Shown: positions 1 to 7,910, numbered from the stretch's first letter. The stretch: 64,000 nucleotides of DNA from Planobispora longispora (GCF_016863135.1 NZ_BOOH01000028.1:1-64000); one strand, 5' to 3'. The notes: a model not told the origin generated them from the letters alone. Made by a program: numbers and translations.

Positions 1-26
1 GTGCGCCCGCCGGTCGGTGGGCGCAC
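1..26 (+). terminator. Hairpin at left edge, probable terminator of an upstream gene
   Basis: Bases 1-11 pair with 16-26 around a 4-nt loop, with one G-T wobble. The stem lies just before the ribosome binding site of the next gene. In actinobacteria enolase usually precedes this ftsB-like gene, so this may terminate eno, which lies outside the window. There is no T-run. Confidence 0.4.
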
Positions 27-52
27 GCCGTACCCGAGGAGCGAAGGAGCCT

Positions 53-544
53 ATGAACCCGCGAGGGGACGCCATGAGCCCGCGAGAGGACGCCGCACCG
101 AACGCCGCGCCGACCACGGCGCCGACCACGGCGTCCGGGGGCAGGAGACGGCCGCAGCTGACGGGACGGGCCGCGGTGCTCGCGGTCGTGGTGTGCGCCA
201 TCGCCGTGAGCCTCGCCTATCCCATCCGGGAGTACATCACGCAGCGCCGCAACATCGCCGAGCTCGAACAGCAGCGATCCCAGCTGCTCGCCGAGATCAA
301 GGTGCTGGACGACCGGCGCAGGCAGCTGGCGGATCCCGCCTACAAGGACCGGCTCGCCAGGGAGCGGCTCTTCTACTGCGAGCCGGGCATGACGTGCCAC
401 GTCGTCATGGGCGACGAGCCCGCCAAGGACGCGAAGGCCGCGCCGGAACGGCAGGTCGCCGCGCCGCCGTGGTACCAGACGCTCTGGGAGTCGGTCGAGG
501 CCGCGGACACGGGCAAGGGCAGGAAGGCGATCGGCGGCCGGTGA
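53..544 (+). CDS. ftsB: Septum formation initiator family protein (FtsB/DivIC-like)
   Basis: Small bitopic membrane protein of 163 aa. The N-terminus is a disordered Ala/Pro/Thr-rich cytoplasmic tail (1-38). One membrane helix follows (about 40-57), then a coiled coil (about 62-92). The family motif DPAYKDRLARERLFYCEPGM sits at 94-113. FtsB/DivIC proteins are thought to join FtsL and FtsQ in the divisome. The ATG at 53 has GAAGGAG upstream at 42-48, so I prefer it to the in-frame GTG at 17. The gene opens a compact set with DUF501 and ppx, an arrangement common in actinobacteria. Confidence 0.9.
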   Translation: MNPRGDAMSPREDAAPNAAPTTAPTTASGGRRRPQLTGRAAVLAVVVCAIAVSLAYPIREYITQRRNIAELEQQRSQLLAEIKVLDDRRRQLADPAYKDRLARERLFYCEPGMTCHVVMGDEPAKDAKAAPERQVAAPPWYQTLWESVEAADTGKGRKAIGGR

Positions 545-583
545 CCGATACCCTGGAGGCCGTTCTTCAGGAGGGGTCCGGCG

Positions 584-1177
584 ATGGTGGATGACCGCGA
601 CGTGGCGGCGGTGCGACGGCAGCTCGGCCGGGCGCCGCGAGGACTGCGGGCGGTGGCGCACCGGTGCCCGTGCGGGCTGCCCGACGTGGTGGAGACCGCG
701 CCGCGGCTGCCGGACGGCTCGCCCTTCCCGACGCTGTTCTACCTGACGTGCCCGCGGGTCAACTCCGCCATCGGCACCCTGGAGAGCACGGGGATGATGA
801 AGGACATGCGGGCCAGGCTCGCCGAGGACCCGGAGCTCGCCGCGGCCTACCGGGCCGCCCACGAGGACTACCTCGCCCGCCGCGACAAGGCCGCCGCCGA
901 GGAGGGCCTGGAGCCGCTGCCGCGGGGCATGCAGAGCAGCGGCGGGATGCCGGACCGGGTCAAGTGCCTGCACGCGCTGGTCGCGCACGAGCTGGCGGCG
1001 CCGGGGACCAACCCCTTCGGCCGGGAGGCTCTCGACGCGCTCGGCGAGTGGTGGGCCGAGGGGCCGTGCTGTTCCGCCGGACCCGAGGATCCCGCGGAGC
1101 TCGCGGAGCTCGACGGATCCGCCGGGACAGGCGGGCCCAGCGCGCCCGCGACGCTCGTTGAGGAGGACGACAAGTGA
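584..1177 (+). CDS. DUF501 domain-containing protein
   Basis: 197-aa soluble protein matching the DUF501 family, which is conserved between ftsB and ppx in actinobacteria. It shows a Cys pair near the start (H-R-C-P-C-G-L-P), the conserved L-P-D-G-S-P-F-P-T-L-F-Y-L-T-C-P segment, and a central H-A-L-V-A-H-E-L segment. AGGAGGGG at 570-577 supports the ATG at 584. The stop overlaps the next start by 4 bp (GTGA), implying translational coupling with ppx. The molecular function is unknown. Confidence 0.88.
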   Translation: MVDDRDVAAVRRQLGRAPRGLRAVAHRCPCGLPDVVETAPRLPDGSPFPTLFYLTCPRVNSAIGTLESTGMMKDMRARLAEDPELAAAYRAAHEDYLARRDKAAAEEGLEPLPRGMQSSGGMPDRVKCLHALVAHELAAPGTNPFGREALDALGEWWAEGPCCSAGPEDPAELAELDGSAGTGGPSAPATLVEEDDK

Positions 1178-2136
1178 CGCGCCGCGTCGCCGCGATCGAC
1201 TGCGGCACCAACTCCGTCCGTCTGCTCATCGCGGACATCGCCCATGACTCCCTGCACGACGTCGAGCGGCGGATGGAGATCGTCCGGCTCGGCCAGGGGG
1301 TGGACGAGACCGGCAGGCTGGCCCCCGAGGCCCTGGACCGCACCTTCACCGCGATGCGGGGCTACGCCGCGCTGATCGAGCGGCACGGGGCCGTCGCGGT
1401 CCGGGTGGTGGCGACCAGCGCCACCAGGGACGCCGCCAACCGGCAGGACTTCACGGACGGCGTGCGGGAGATCTTCGGCGTCGAGCCGGAGGTGGTCTCG
1501 GGCGCGGAGGAGGCCGACCTGTCGTTCGCCGGGGCGACCCGGGAGTTCGGGCGCCTGTCGCCGGAGACCGGCCTGCCCACTCCCGACGGCACGCGCCCGC
1601 CGTACCTCGTGGTGGACATCGGCGGCGGCTCCACCGAGTTCGTGGTCGGGTCGACGCACGTGGACGCGGGCCTGTCGGTGGACATCGGCTGCGTCCGGCT
1701 GTCCGAGCGGCACCTGCGAGGCGCGGGAGACCCGCCGGGCGCCGAGGCCGTCGAGGCGATGACCGCCGACATCGACGACGCGCTCGACCGGGTGCCGCAG
1801 GAGGTCCCGGTGGAGCGGGCGCTGACTCTCGTCGGGCTCGCGGGCTCGGTGACGACCGTCGCCGGAATAGCGCTTGATCTGGACGAATATGACCCGCATA
1901 AAATTCATCACTCACGCATAGCGGCGAATGAAGTACACGCTGTTTCCCGGCGCCTGCTGGAGATGTCCCACGCGGAGCGGGCGGCGATGGGGGTCATGCA
2001 CCCCGGCCGCGTGGACGTCATCGGGGCGGGGGCGCTCATCCTGGACCGGGTCGTGCGGCGGTACGGCTTCGCGGAGGTCGTCGTCAGTGAGCGCGACATT
2101 CTCGATGGAATCGCCTGGTCGATAGCTAAAGCGTAA
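1174..2136 (+). CDS. ppx: Ppx/GppA family phosphatase (exopolyphosphatase)
   Basis: 320-aa member of the ASKHA fold Ppx/GppA family, which removes terminal phosphates from polyphosphate or hydrolyses pppGpp. The first phosphate-binding motif is DCGTNSVRLLIAD near the N-terminus. The second is VVDIGGGSTEFVVG, about residues 147-160. The length matches the short actinobacterial type with only the two ASKHA domains and no C-terminal HD domain. The GTG start at 1174 overlaps the DUF501 stop. Exact substrate preference cannot be read from sequence. Confidence 0.9.
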   Translation: MTRRVAAIDCGTNSVRLLIADIAHDSLHDVERRMEIVRLGQGVDETGRLAPEALDRTFTAMRGYAALIERHGAVAVRVVATSATRDAANRQDFTDGVREIFGVEPEVVSGAEEADLSFAGATREFGRLSPETGLPTPDGTRPPYLVVDIGGGSTEFVVGSTHVDAGLSVDIGCVRLSERHLRGAGDPPGAEAVEAMTADIDDALDRVPQEVPVERALTLVGLAGSVTTVAGIALDLDEYDPHKIHHSRIAANEVHAVSRRLLEMSHAERAAMGVMHPGRVDVIGAGALILDRVVRRYGFAEVVVSERDILDGIAWSIAKA

Positions 2137-2305
2137 CAACATCTGGACAAAGCCCCCAAGCGGGAGTATTGGAGATCGTTCCGTTTTATGGTTAGGTAAA
2201 GAAGCTTTAGTGAGGCTTTGCCGTGGGGCCCGGCACAGCTGTTGTCGGGGCGGCAACCGTCTCCGGAGCGGACTTTCGCTTCCCAACGAAACGGAGCACC
2301 CCCTC

Positions 2306-3703
2306 ATGAAGTCCGGATTAGCGCGCAGGTTAGCTGCCATGGGAGCCAGCGCGGCCATGCTGGCGACCATGGCGACGGGTCTGTTGGCCTCCCCCGCAGC
2401 GGCGGCCACCGGATCCACCCAGGGGAAGACGACTTCCTCGACCTACACCAAGCCCAAGGCCAAGCCCGCGGTCTTCGCCGGCACCCCCAAGGTGTCGTTC
2501 TCCGCGGGCAGGGGCGAGTGCCCGGTACGGGTCACCTTCTCCTCGAAGATCAAGGTGAAGGCCGTCAAGGGCAAGACCACCGTGGCCTACCGCTGGCTGC
2601 GCGGTGACGGGTCCAAGAGCAAGATCAAGACCTTCACCGTCGGCAAGGGCGTCAAGCACGTCACGGTGAAGGAGTCGGCCGTCTTCAAGAAGGACCTGAA
2701 GGGCTGGCAGGCGCTTCAGGTTCTGACCCCGCGCAAGGCGACCTCGGGGAAGGCCTACTTCAAGGTCTCCTGTGACGACTGGGACGGCGGCTGGGACGGC
2801 GGCCACGGGCACCACTGGTACGCCGACGCCGACGCGTGGGTGGACGAGGGCAACTGCAAGGCCGTCCTGATCGGCCGGATCAGTGTCTCCAGCCCCCGCT
2901 GGGTGCACTACCGCTGGGTCGTCAACGGCCGCGTGATCGCCAGCGACTCGGTCAAGGTCTACGACTCCCGCCGGGTCACCCACGTGATCCGCACGGACAA
3001 GAGCCTGCACGGCTGGGCTCAGCTGCAGCTCGTGGGCCCGCGCCACGGCGACTCCAACCGGGTCGGGTTCAAGATCTGGTGCAAGGACTGGTCGCCCAAG
3101 GCCACCGCGTCGGTCAGCGCCCCCGGCGCCTACGACGGCTCCTGCCCGGTCGACCGTACCTTCCTCGGTGAGATCAGGGTCTCGTACGGCCACCGGGGCC
3201 ACGTGAAGTACCGCTGGATCCGCAACGGCGTCCCCGGCGCCTGGGAGACCGTCTACGTCAGCGGCACCCGCACGGTGTCCGACACCTGGCGGGCGAGCGA
3301 GTCCGGCACGGCCACCCGCGCGATCGAGCTCTACCACGGCTCGACCACCGGGACCGTCACCGGCAAGGTCACCTGCACCGCCCCGGTGAACGTCACGCTC
3401 TCCAACGTGACGGCCGTCCACACCGCGGCCGGGTGCCCGAAGGGCGCGCTCAACCTCTCCGGCACCATCACCGCCACCGGCGCCACGACGGTCAGCTACG
3501 TCTGGACCGTCAACGGCAACGAGGTGAAGAAGGGGCAGATCACCTTCGGTGCGGGCGGCGGCAGCGAGCAGGTGCCGTTCTCCGCTGAATCGAACGGCCT
3601 GAAGAACGGCACGGCGACCCTGACGGTCGGCGGCAAGTCGCAGTCGGCGAACTACGACGCCGTCTGCGTCTCCGCCCAGGGGGACAACGAGGCCGGCGCC
3701 TGA
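2306..3703 (+). CDS. Secreted protein with four Ig-like repeat modules, function unknown
   Basis: 465 aa. A Sec signal peptide with an SPAAAA cleavage region covers about residues 1-33. Four related modules of about 90-100 aa follow. Each begins with a Cys and has a core like Y-R-W-x-x-(N/D)-G; most close with a V-x-C motif, suggesting one disulfide per beta-sandwich. Modules start near GECPVRV, GNCKAVL, GSCPVDR and AGCPKGA. I recognise no enzyme domain. The start at 2306 begins the signal peptide; the frame is open from 2210 but that part does not look coding. Leucines 5 and 9 are encoded by TTA (2318-2320 and 2330-2332), a very rare codon in such genomes. A strong terminator follows. Confidence 0.8.
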   Translation: MKSGLARRLAAMGASAAMLATMATGLLASPAAAATGSTQGKTTSSTYTKPKAKPAVFAGTPKVSFSAGRGECPVRVTFSSKIKVKAVKGKTTVAYRWLRGDGSKSKIKTFTVGKGVKHVTVKESAVFKKDLKGWQALQVLTPRKATSGKAYFKVSCDDWDGGWDGGHGHHWYADADAWVDEGNCKAVLIGRISVSSPRWVHYRWVVNGRVIASDSVKVYDSRRVTHVIRTDKSLHGWAQLQLVGPRHGDSNRVGFKIWCKDWSPKATASVSAPGAYDGSCPVDRTFLGEIRVSYGHRGHVKYRWIRNGVPGAWETVYVSGTRTVSDTWRASESGTATRAIELYHGSTTGTVTGKVTCTAPVNVTLSNVTAVHTAAGCPKGALNLSGTITATGATTVSYVWTVNGNEVKKGQITFGAGGGSEQVPFSAESNGLKNGTATLTVGGKSQSANYDAVCVSAQGDNEAGA

Positions 3704-3737
3704 GGATTGTGAAGGCTCCAGCCTGAGCTGAGAGAAG

Positions 3738-3768
3738 GCGGCGTCCGCTCCGTGCGGGCGCCGCTTTT
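3738..3768 (+). terminator. Rho-independent terminator after the secreted protein gene
   Basis: An 11-bp stem (3738-3748 with 3754-3764, one G-T wobble) has a 5-nt loop and is followed by TTTT at 3765-3768. Confidence 0.85.
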
Positions 3769-3772
3769 CCAT

Positions 3773-3858
3773 GTCCGCGGCTCCTCCCGCGGTGTCCGTG
3801 TCCGGTGGCCTCCCCTCCGCGGTGTCCGTGTCCGCGGCTTCCCCTCTGCCGTGTCCGT
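3773..3858. repeat. Three imperfect tandem repeats of 27-30 bp
   Basis: Units 3773-3799, 3800-3829 and 3830-3858 each start GTCCG and end GTGTCCGT. They lie between the terminator and the uracil-DNA glycosylase gene and encode nothing recognisable. Confidence 0.75.
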
Positions 3859-3906
3859 GGCTTCCCCCCGCGTCTCGGGCCGGGCGGGGGCTGGCACGAT
3901 CGGGGC

Positions 3907-4704
3907 ATGACCTTCGTTCCTCCGGGGTCCGGGTGGCCGGACGACCCCGCCCAGCCGGACACACCCGTCGCGCACGACCCCGCCGAGGTGGGGGAGCTCG
4001 CGTCCTCCAGCAGGGTCCTCGCCGACCTCACCGCCCGGCAGTCGGTCTGCCGCGCCTGCCCCCGCCTGGTGGCCTGGCGGGAGGAGGTCGCCACGGTCAG
4101 GCGCCGGGCGTTCGCCGAGGAGACCTACTGGGGGAGGCCCATCGCCGGGTGGGGGGAGGAGAAGCCGGAGATCCTCATCGTGGGGCTGGCTCCGGCGGCG
4201 CACGGCGGCAACCGGACCGGACGGATCTTCACCGGCGACCGGAGCGGGGACTGGCTGTTCGCCTCGCTGTACCGGACGGGCTTGGCCGTACAGGAGACGA
4301 GTGTCCGCGCCGGTGACGGGCAGCGGCTCATCGGCGCGCGGATGGTGGCCGCGGTCAGATGCGCGCCGCCGGACAACAAGCCGCTGCCCGAGGAACGGGC
4401 CGCGTGTTTCCCCTGGCTGGCCCGGGAGATCGCGCTGGTGGCCGAGAGTGTGCGGGTGGTGGTCGCGCTCGGGGGCTTCGCGTGGCAGGCCGTGTGGCCG
4501 GCGCTGAAGGACGCGGGCTACACCCTGCCCCGTCCGAGGCCCGCCTTCGGGCACGGGGCCGAGGTGGAGATCGCTCGGGGCGGAACTTCCGCTCATCTTC
4601 TCGGGTGTTACCACCCCAGCCAGCAGAACACATTCACCGGCCGGGTGACCGCTGAGATGCTCGACCAGGTCTTCATCAGGGCGAACGCGCTTCGGCACAT
4701 GTGA
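3907..4704 (+). CDS. udgB: Uracil-DNA glycosylase, family 5-like (UdgB)
   Basis: 265 aa. Removes uracil or deaminated bases from DNA at the start of base excision repair. Family 5 signatures are visible: [12 protein letters not shown] near residue 48 and the active-site block [19 protein letters not shown] in the first half. Later Cys residues (CAPPDNKP and ACFPW) fit the 4Fe-4S cluster of this class, and the late H-P-S-Q-Q-N-T-F motif is typical. The ATG at 3907 begins a normal N-terminus; the in-frame upstream extension runs through repeat DNA and is rejected. It stands alone between two terminator or promoter regions. Confidence 0.88.
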   Translation: MTFVPPGSGWPDDPAQPDTPVAHDPAEVGELASSSRVLADLTARQSVCRACPRLVAWREEVATVRRRAFAEETYWGRPIAGWGEEKPEILIVGLAPAAHGGNRTGRIFTGDRSGDWLFASLYRTGLAVQETSVRAGDGQRLIGARMVAAVRCAPPDNKPLPEERAACFPWLAREIALVAESVRVVVALGGFAWQAVWPALKDAGYTLPRPRPAFGHGAEVEIARGGTSAHLLGCYHPSQQNTFTGRVTAEMLDQVFIRANALRHM

Positions 4705-4832
4705 ACTCCATCACAAAGGGGAATTTTTGCCGAACTTTCCTCCGGAATTGAGACGAGTTCTGCTTTTTCTGGAAATTAGTGATGAAGTTATCAGGAGGTG
4801 CCCTGGTGTCGGCGGGAGTCGGGGACGTATGC

Positions 4833-4850
4833 TTGTGAAAGCTTTCACAA
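4833..4850. promoter_or_regulatory. Rex operator (perfect 18-bp palindrome)
   Basis: TTGTGAAAGCTTTCACAA is a perfect inverted repeat and matches the Rex redox-repressor consensus TTGTGAANNNNTTCACAA at every fixed base. It lies 26 bp before the ndh start. Rex senses the NADH/NAD+ ratio, so ndh should be derepressed when NADH is high. Confidence 0.9.
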
Positions 4851-4876
4851 AGTCTCGGACCTAGAGGGGCGCCGAA

Positions 4877-6193
4877 GTGAACCGCAACTCCAAGCACATC
4901 GTGGTCGTCGGTGGCGGCTATGTCGGTCTCTACACGGTGCTACGGCTCCAGCGCACGCTCCGCAAGGAGCTGCGCGACGGCAGCGTGCGCATCACCGTCC
5001 TCACTCCCGAATCCCACATGACCTACCAGCCCTTCCTGCCCGAGGCGGCGGCGGGGAACCTCTCCCCCCGGCACGTGGTGGTCCCGCTCCGCCGGGTCCT
5101 GAAGAAGGCGGCGATCCTCAACGGCAAGGTCGCCAAGGTGAACCACGCCGACAAGACCGTGCTGTTCGAGCCGAACGTCGGCACCCCCCACGAGATCTCC
5201 TACGACCTCGTGGTGATGGCCGCCGGCTCGGTCTCCCGCACCCTGCCGATCCCCGGCCTGGCCGACGCCGCGATCGGCTTCAAGACGGTCGGCGAGGCGA
5301 TCGCCCTGCGCAACCGGGTGCTCGGGCTCCTCGACCGGGCCGAGACGAACGACGACGAGGCGGTGCGCCGCCGTGCGCTGACGTTCGTCGTGGTCGGCGG
5401 CGGGTTCGCCGGCATCGAGGCCCTCGCCGAGCTGGAGGACATGGCGCTCGACGCGGTCCGCTACTACCACAACGTCAAGCGCGAGGACATGCGCTGGGTC
5501 CTGGTCGAGGCGACCGACCGGATCCTGCCCGAGGTCGGCCCGGAGATGGGCCGCTGGACCGCCGAGCAGCTGCGCGAGCGCGGCATCGAGGTCAAGATGA
5601 ACACCCGCCTGGAGTCCTGCGAGGGCGGCCTGGTCAAGCTCTCCGACGGGGAGGAGTTCGAGTCGGCCACCATCGTGTGGACCGCCGGGGTGAAGCCCAG
5701 CCCGGTCGCGAACGCCGGTGACCTGCCGCTGGACGAGCGCGGCCGGATCAAGACCAGCACCCGGCTGACCGTGGTGGGCGCCAAGGACGCCTTCGCCGCG
5801 GGAGACGTGGCGGGGGTCCCCGACGTGACCAACCCGGGTCAGTACTGCGCGCCCAACGCCCAGCACGCGGTCCGGCAGGCCAAGGTGCTCGCCGACAACA
5901 TCACCCGGTACCTCCACGGCAAGGAACTGGCGGATTACCGGCACAAGTACGTCGGATCGGTCGCGGGCCTGGGCCTGCACAAGGGCGTCGCCAACGTCTA
6001 CGGGGTCAAGCTTCGTGGATTGCCTGCGTGGTTCATGCACCGCACCTACCATCTGTCCCGGGTGCCTACCGTGAACCGCAAGGTCCGCGTCATGGCCGAC
6101 TGGACTCTGGCGCTGTTCTTCAAGCGGGAGACCGTCTCGCTCGGAGAGATCGAGGAGCCGCGGGCGGAGTTCCGCGCGGCGGCGACGGCCTGA
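4877..6193 (+). CDS. ndh: Type II NADH dehydrogenase (NAD(P)/FAD-dependent oxidoreductase)
   Basis: 438 aa, the normal length for NDH-2. This is a peripheral membrane flavoprotein that passes electrons from NADH to quinone without pumping protons. The FAD-binding fold begins VVVGGGYVGLYT near residue 10. The NADH-binding Rossmann motif is VVVGGGFAGIE near residue 173. The AGDVAGVPDVTNPGQYCAPNAQHAVRQ block that closes the FAD site is near 315-340. The C-terminus (LALFFKRETVSLGEIEEP) fits the membrane-associated end. The GTG at 4877 has a weak GAGGGG upstream. The Rex operator just before it gives direct redox control. Confidence 0.93.
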   Translation: MNRNSKHIVVVGGGYVGLYTVLRLQRTLRKELRDGSVRITVLTPESHMTYQPFLPEAAAGNLSPRHVVVPLRRVLKKAAILNGKVAKVNHADKTVLFEPNVGTPHEISYDLVVMAAGSVSRTLPIPGLADAAIGFKTVGEAIALRNRVLGLLDRAETNDDEAVRRRALTFVVVGGGFAGIEALAELEDMALDAVRYYHNVKREDMRWVLVEATDRILPEVGPEMGRWTAEQLRERGIEVKMNTRLESCEGGLVKLSDGEEFESATIVWTAGVKPSPVANAGDLPLDERGRIKTSTRLTVVGAKDAFAAGDVAGVPDVTNPGQYCAPNAQHAVRQAKVLADNITRYLHGKELADYRHKYVGSVAGLGLHKGVANVYGVKLRGLPAWFMHRTYHLSRVPTVNRKVRVMADWTLALFFKRETVSLGEIEEPRAEFRAAATA

Positions 6194-6244
6194 GTTCGGG
6201 CACCCGAGGGAGGGAGCCGCTGGGCCACCTCGGGACGCGTCGCT

Positions 6245-6283
6245 GACTCTCTCCCGAGCCCCAGCCCGGGCCGGGAGGGAGTC
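6245..6283 (+). promoter_or_regulatory. Hairpin covering the ribosome binding site of the ACT-domain gene
   Basis: 12-bp stem (6245-6256 with 6272-6283, one G-T wobble) with a 15-nt loop. The 3' arm contains GGGAGGGAG, the only good Shine-Dalgarno for the ATG at 6288. In the folded state the site is hidden, so translation may be regulated. Confidence 0.5.
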
Positions 6284-6287
6284 GCGG

Positions 6288-6785
6288 ATGAGCTTGTCAG
6301 CGGTCACCGTGCTGGGGGCCGACAGGCCGGGAGTGATCGCCGAGGTGACCTCGGCGATCACCCGGTCCGGTGCGAACATCGAAGACTCGGCGATGACGTT
6401 GCTCGGCGGCCATGTCGCGATGATGCTGCTGGTCTCCGGCGAGGTCCCGCCGGCTTCCGCCTTCCCCGGCCTGACCGTCACCGCCACGGAGGTGACCTCC
6501 CGTCGCCCTCCCGGAGGGGACGCGCCCGGTCTCGGCTACGTTCTCACCGCCCACGGGCCTGACCGCCCCGGGATCGTCTCGGAGATCAGCGGCGCGCTCG
6601 CCGCCGCCTCCGGGGTCATCACCGGCATGACCACCCGCCTGTGCGGGCGGCTGTACGTCCTGATCGCGGACGTGAGACTGCCCGAGGCGGTGGACGTGGC
6701 CGCCCTGATGCGTCACCTGTCCGCCGTGTGCGCCGGGCTCGGCTGCGAGATCACCTTCCGTCCCGCCGAGGCGGAGGTGCTCTGA
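6288..6785 (+). CDS. ACT-domain protein, GcvR-like
   Basis: 165 aa made of two ACT domains: residues 2-75 begin SAVTVLGADRPGVIAEVTSAI, and about 85-160 begin YVLTAHGPDRPGIVSEISGAL. ACT domains bind amino acids. This tandem arrangement without a catalytic domain resembles GcvR, the glycine-cleavage regulator, but no gcv gene is nearby and the ligand is unknown. The stop codon overlaps the start of the next gene by one base (TGATG), so the pair is probably cotranslated with the deformylase-like gene. A hairpin covers its own ribosome binding site. Confidence 0.8.
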   Translation: MSLSAVTVLGADRPGVIAEVTSAITRSGANIEDSAMTLLGGHVAMMLLVSGEVPPASAFPGLTVTATEVTSRRPPGGDAPGLGYVLTAHGPDRPGIVSEISGALAAASGVITGMTTRLCGRLYVLIADVRLPEAVDVAALMRHLSAVCAGLGCEITFRPAEAEVL

Positions 6786-7444
6786 TGACCACCGGCGCCC
6801 GCGACGACGCGCCGCCCGGTGACATCCGCCGGGAGGCGGCGCAGGACGGCACCCGCCGGCAAGCACCCGCGGACAGCGTGCGCCGGGAAGCCCCGCCGGA
6901 CGGCATCTGCCGTGAGGCGCTGCCGGACGGCGTCCGCCGCGAACTGGTCGGCGCCCCGCATCCCGTCCTGACCGCACGGGCCCTGCCCGTCGATCCCACC
7001 GATCCGCAGGTCGTCGCCGCCGCGGCCGACCTGCTGGCCAGCATGCGGCGATCCCGCTGCACGGGCCTGGCCGCGCCCCAGATCGGCCTGGGCTGGCGGC
7101 TGTTCTCCATCGACGTCTCCAGGCACCCGGGAACGCGCTCCTGCGCGGGAGAACTCGTCGTGGCCAACCCCCGCCTCGTCGCCGCCTCCCACTGGGCGAC
7201 GGCCCGGGAGGGCTGCCTGTCCGTCCCGGGCCTCACCGGCGACGTCTCCCGCGCCACCCGCGTCACGATCCAGGGGGAGCGCCCGGGCAGCGGCGCTCCC
7301 CTCATCGTCCATGCCGACGCCTTCGAGGCCCGTTGCATCCAGCACCAGATGGACCACCTCGACGGAGTTCTCTTCCTCGACCGTGTCACGGGCACCCGGG
7401 CGGTCTACCGTGTTGTCCAGAAGGGGGTGAGACAGGTGACATGA
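6785..7444 (+). CDS. def: Peptide deformylase-like protein with altered HExxH motif
   Basis: 219 aa. Peptide deformylases are Fe/Zn hydrolases that remove formyl from nascent proteins. Motif 1 is CTGLAAPQ (92-99, usual form GxGLAAPQ). Motif 2 is EGCLSVPG (142-149, the Cys is the metal ligand). Motif 3 reads QHQMDHLDG (186-194): both metal His residues (187, 191) are present but the catalytic Glu is Gln188 (CAG at 7346-7348). Residues 11-55 form five 9-residue repeats related to P-D-G-V-R-R-E-x-x before the normal deformylase start. Activity may be reduced or the protein may have another role. The ATG at 6785 is translationally coupled to the ACT gene. Confidence 0.82.
   Translation: MTTGARDDAPPGDIRREAAQDGTRRQAPADSVRREAPPDGICREALPDGVRRELVGAPHPVLTARALPVDPTDPQVVAAAADLLASMRRSRCTGLAAPQIGLGWRLFSIDVSRHPGTRSCAGELVVANPRLVAASHWATAREGCLSVPGLTGDVSRATRVTIQGERPGSGAPLIVHADAFEARCIQHQMDHLDGVLFLDRVTGTRAVYRVVQKGVRQVT
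6815..6949 (+). repeat. Five 27-bp in-frame repeats in the deformylase-like N-terminus
   Basis: Codons 11-55 read as PGDIRREAA, QDGTRRQAP, ADSVRREAP, PDGICREAL and PDGVRRELV. The last copy matches the place where ordinary deformylases begin, so the extension probably arose by duplication of the 5' coding end. Confidence 0.8.
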
Positions 7445-7483
7445 GCAGTTACGCCCGAGTGTTCCGTTACGTATGATTGCGGC

Positions 7484-7556
7484 GCCCCCGTAGCCCAATG
7501 GCAGAGGCATACCCCTTAAAAGGGTCGTAGTGCGGGTTCGAGTCCCGCCGGGGGCA
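7484..7556 (+). tRNA. Non-canonical short tRNA, predicted anticodon UAA
   Basis: 73-nt cloverleaf. Acceptor 7484-7490 pairs with 7549-7555 (perfect 7 bp) and A7556 is the discriminator; CCA is not encoded. The D-arm has a 3-bp stem GCC/GGC. The anticodon stem is 7510-7514 with 7522-7526; its top T-C pair is mismatched. The loop CTTAAAA puts UAA at 7517-7519. The variable loop is only 5 nt, and the T-arm 7532-7548 (GCGGG, TTCGAGT, CCCGC) is perfect. UAA reads UUA (Leu), yet true leucine tRNAs are class II with a long variable arm. The amino acid it receives is therefore uncertain. Confidence 0.75.
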
Positions 7557-7910
7557 CTCATGCCTTTCGCCGGAAAATCGCCTCTGACCAGCGGATAGGC
7601 CCTCAGGGATCTTCGCTGCCCATCGGGCGGCCCGTGACCGTCCCCGATCGTCTCCGGCTTGCCCGGGCACAGGCGGGTCCGAAAATCCGAGGGTTACCCA
7701 ACTGTGATCACCCTCCCGGGGCGCCCGCGATCCACCTGCGGGCCGCCGTCGGCGCCCGGCCGTGCCCGCGGGCGCATCGGCGGCCCCCCCGGCGGCCTCA
7801 TCCTCCTCCTCGGCGTCCCAGTCGTCCGGCACAGGACAGGCGGGTGTTCATCCGCCTGAAAAAGTGATATCACTTTGCTAATGCCAAGACATCACTTCTG
7901 AAGGAGCCTC
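7557..7910. other. Non-coding interval between the tRNA and the SPFH operon
   Basis: 354 bp. The first 300 bp hold no convincing gene or hairpin. The last 50 bp contain the palindrome at 7861-7876, a second half-site ATCACTT at 7891-7897 and the Shine-Dalgarno AAGGAG at 7900-7905 of the SPFH gene. Confidence 0.6.
7861..7876. promoter_or_regulatory. Perfect 16-bp palindrome AAAGTGATATCACTTT
   Basis: Perfect inverted repeat 34 bp before the SPFH start, with an extra half-site 14 bp downstream. It is a likely operator. The ribbon-helix-helix protein encoded in the same operon is an obvious candidate to bind it, but this is inference. Confidence 0.7.

Noticed and set aside
7467-7832. Reverse-strand open frame with a C-terminus containing RRDSNPH
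   Set aside because: It is the antisense of the tRNA at 7484-7556; this peptide motif is a known hallmark of mistranslated tRNA antisense.
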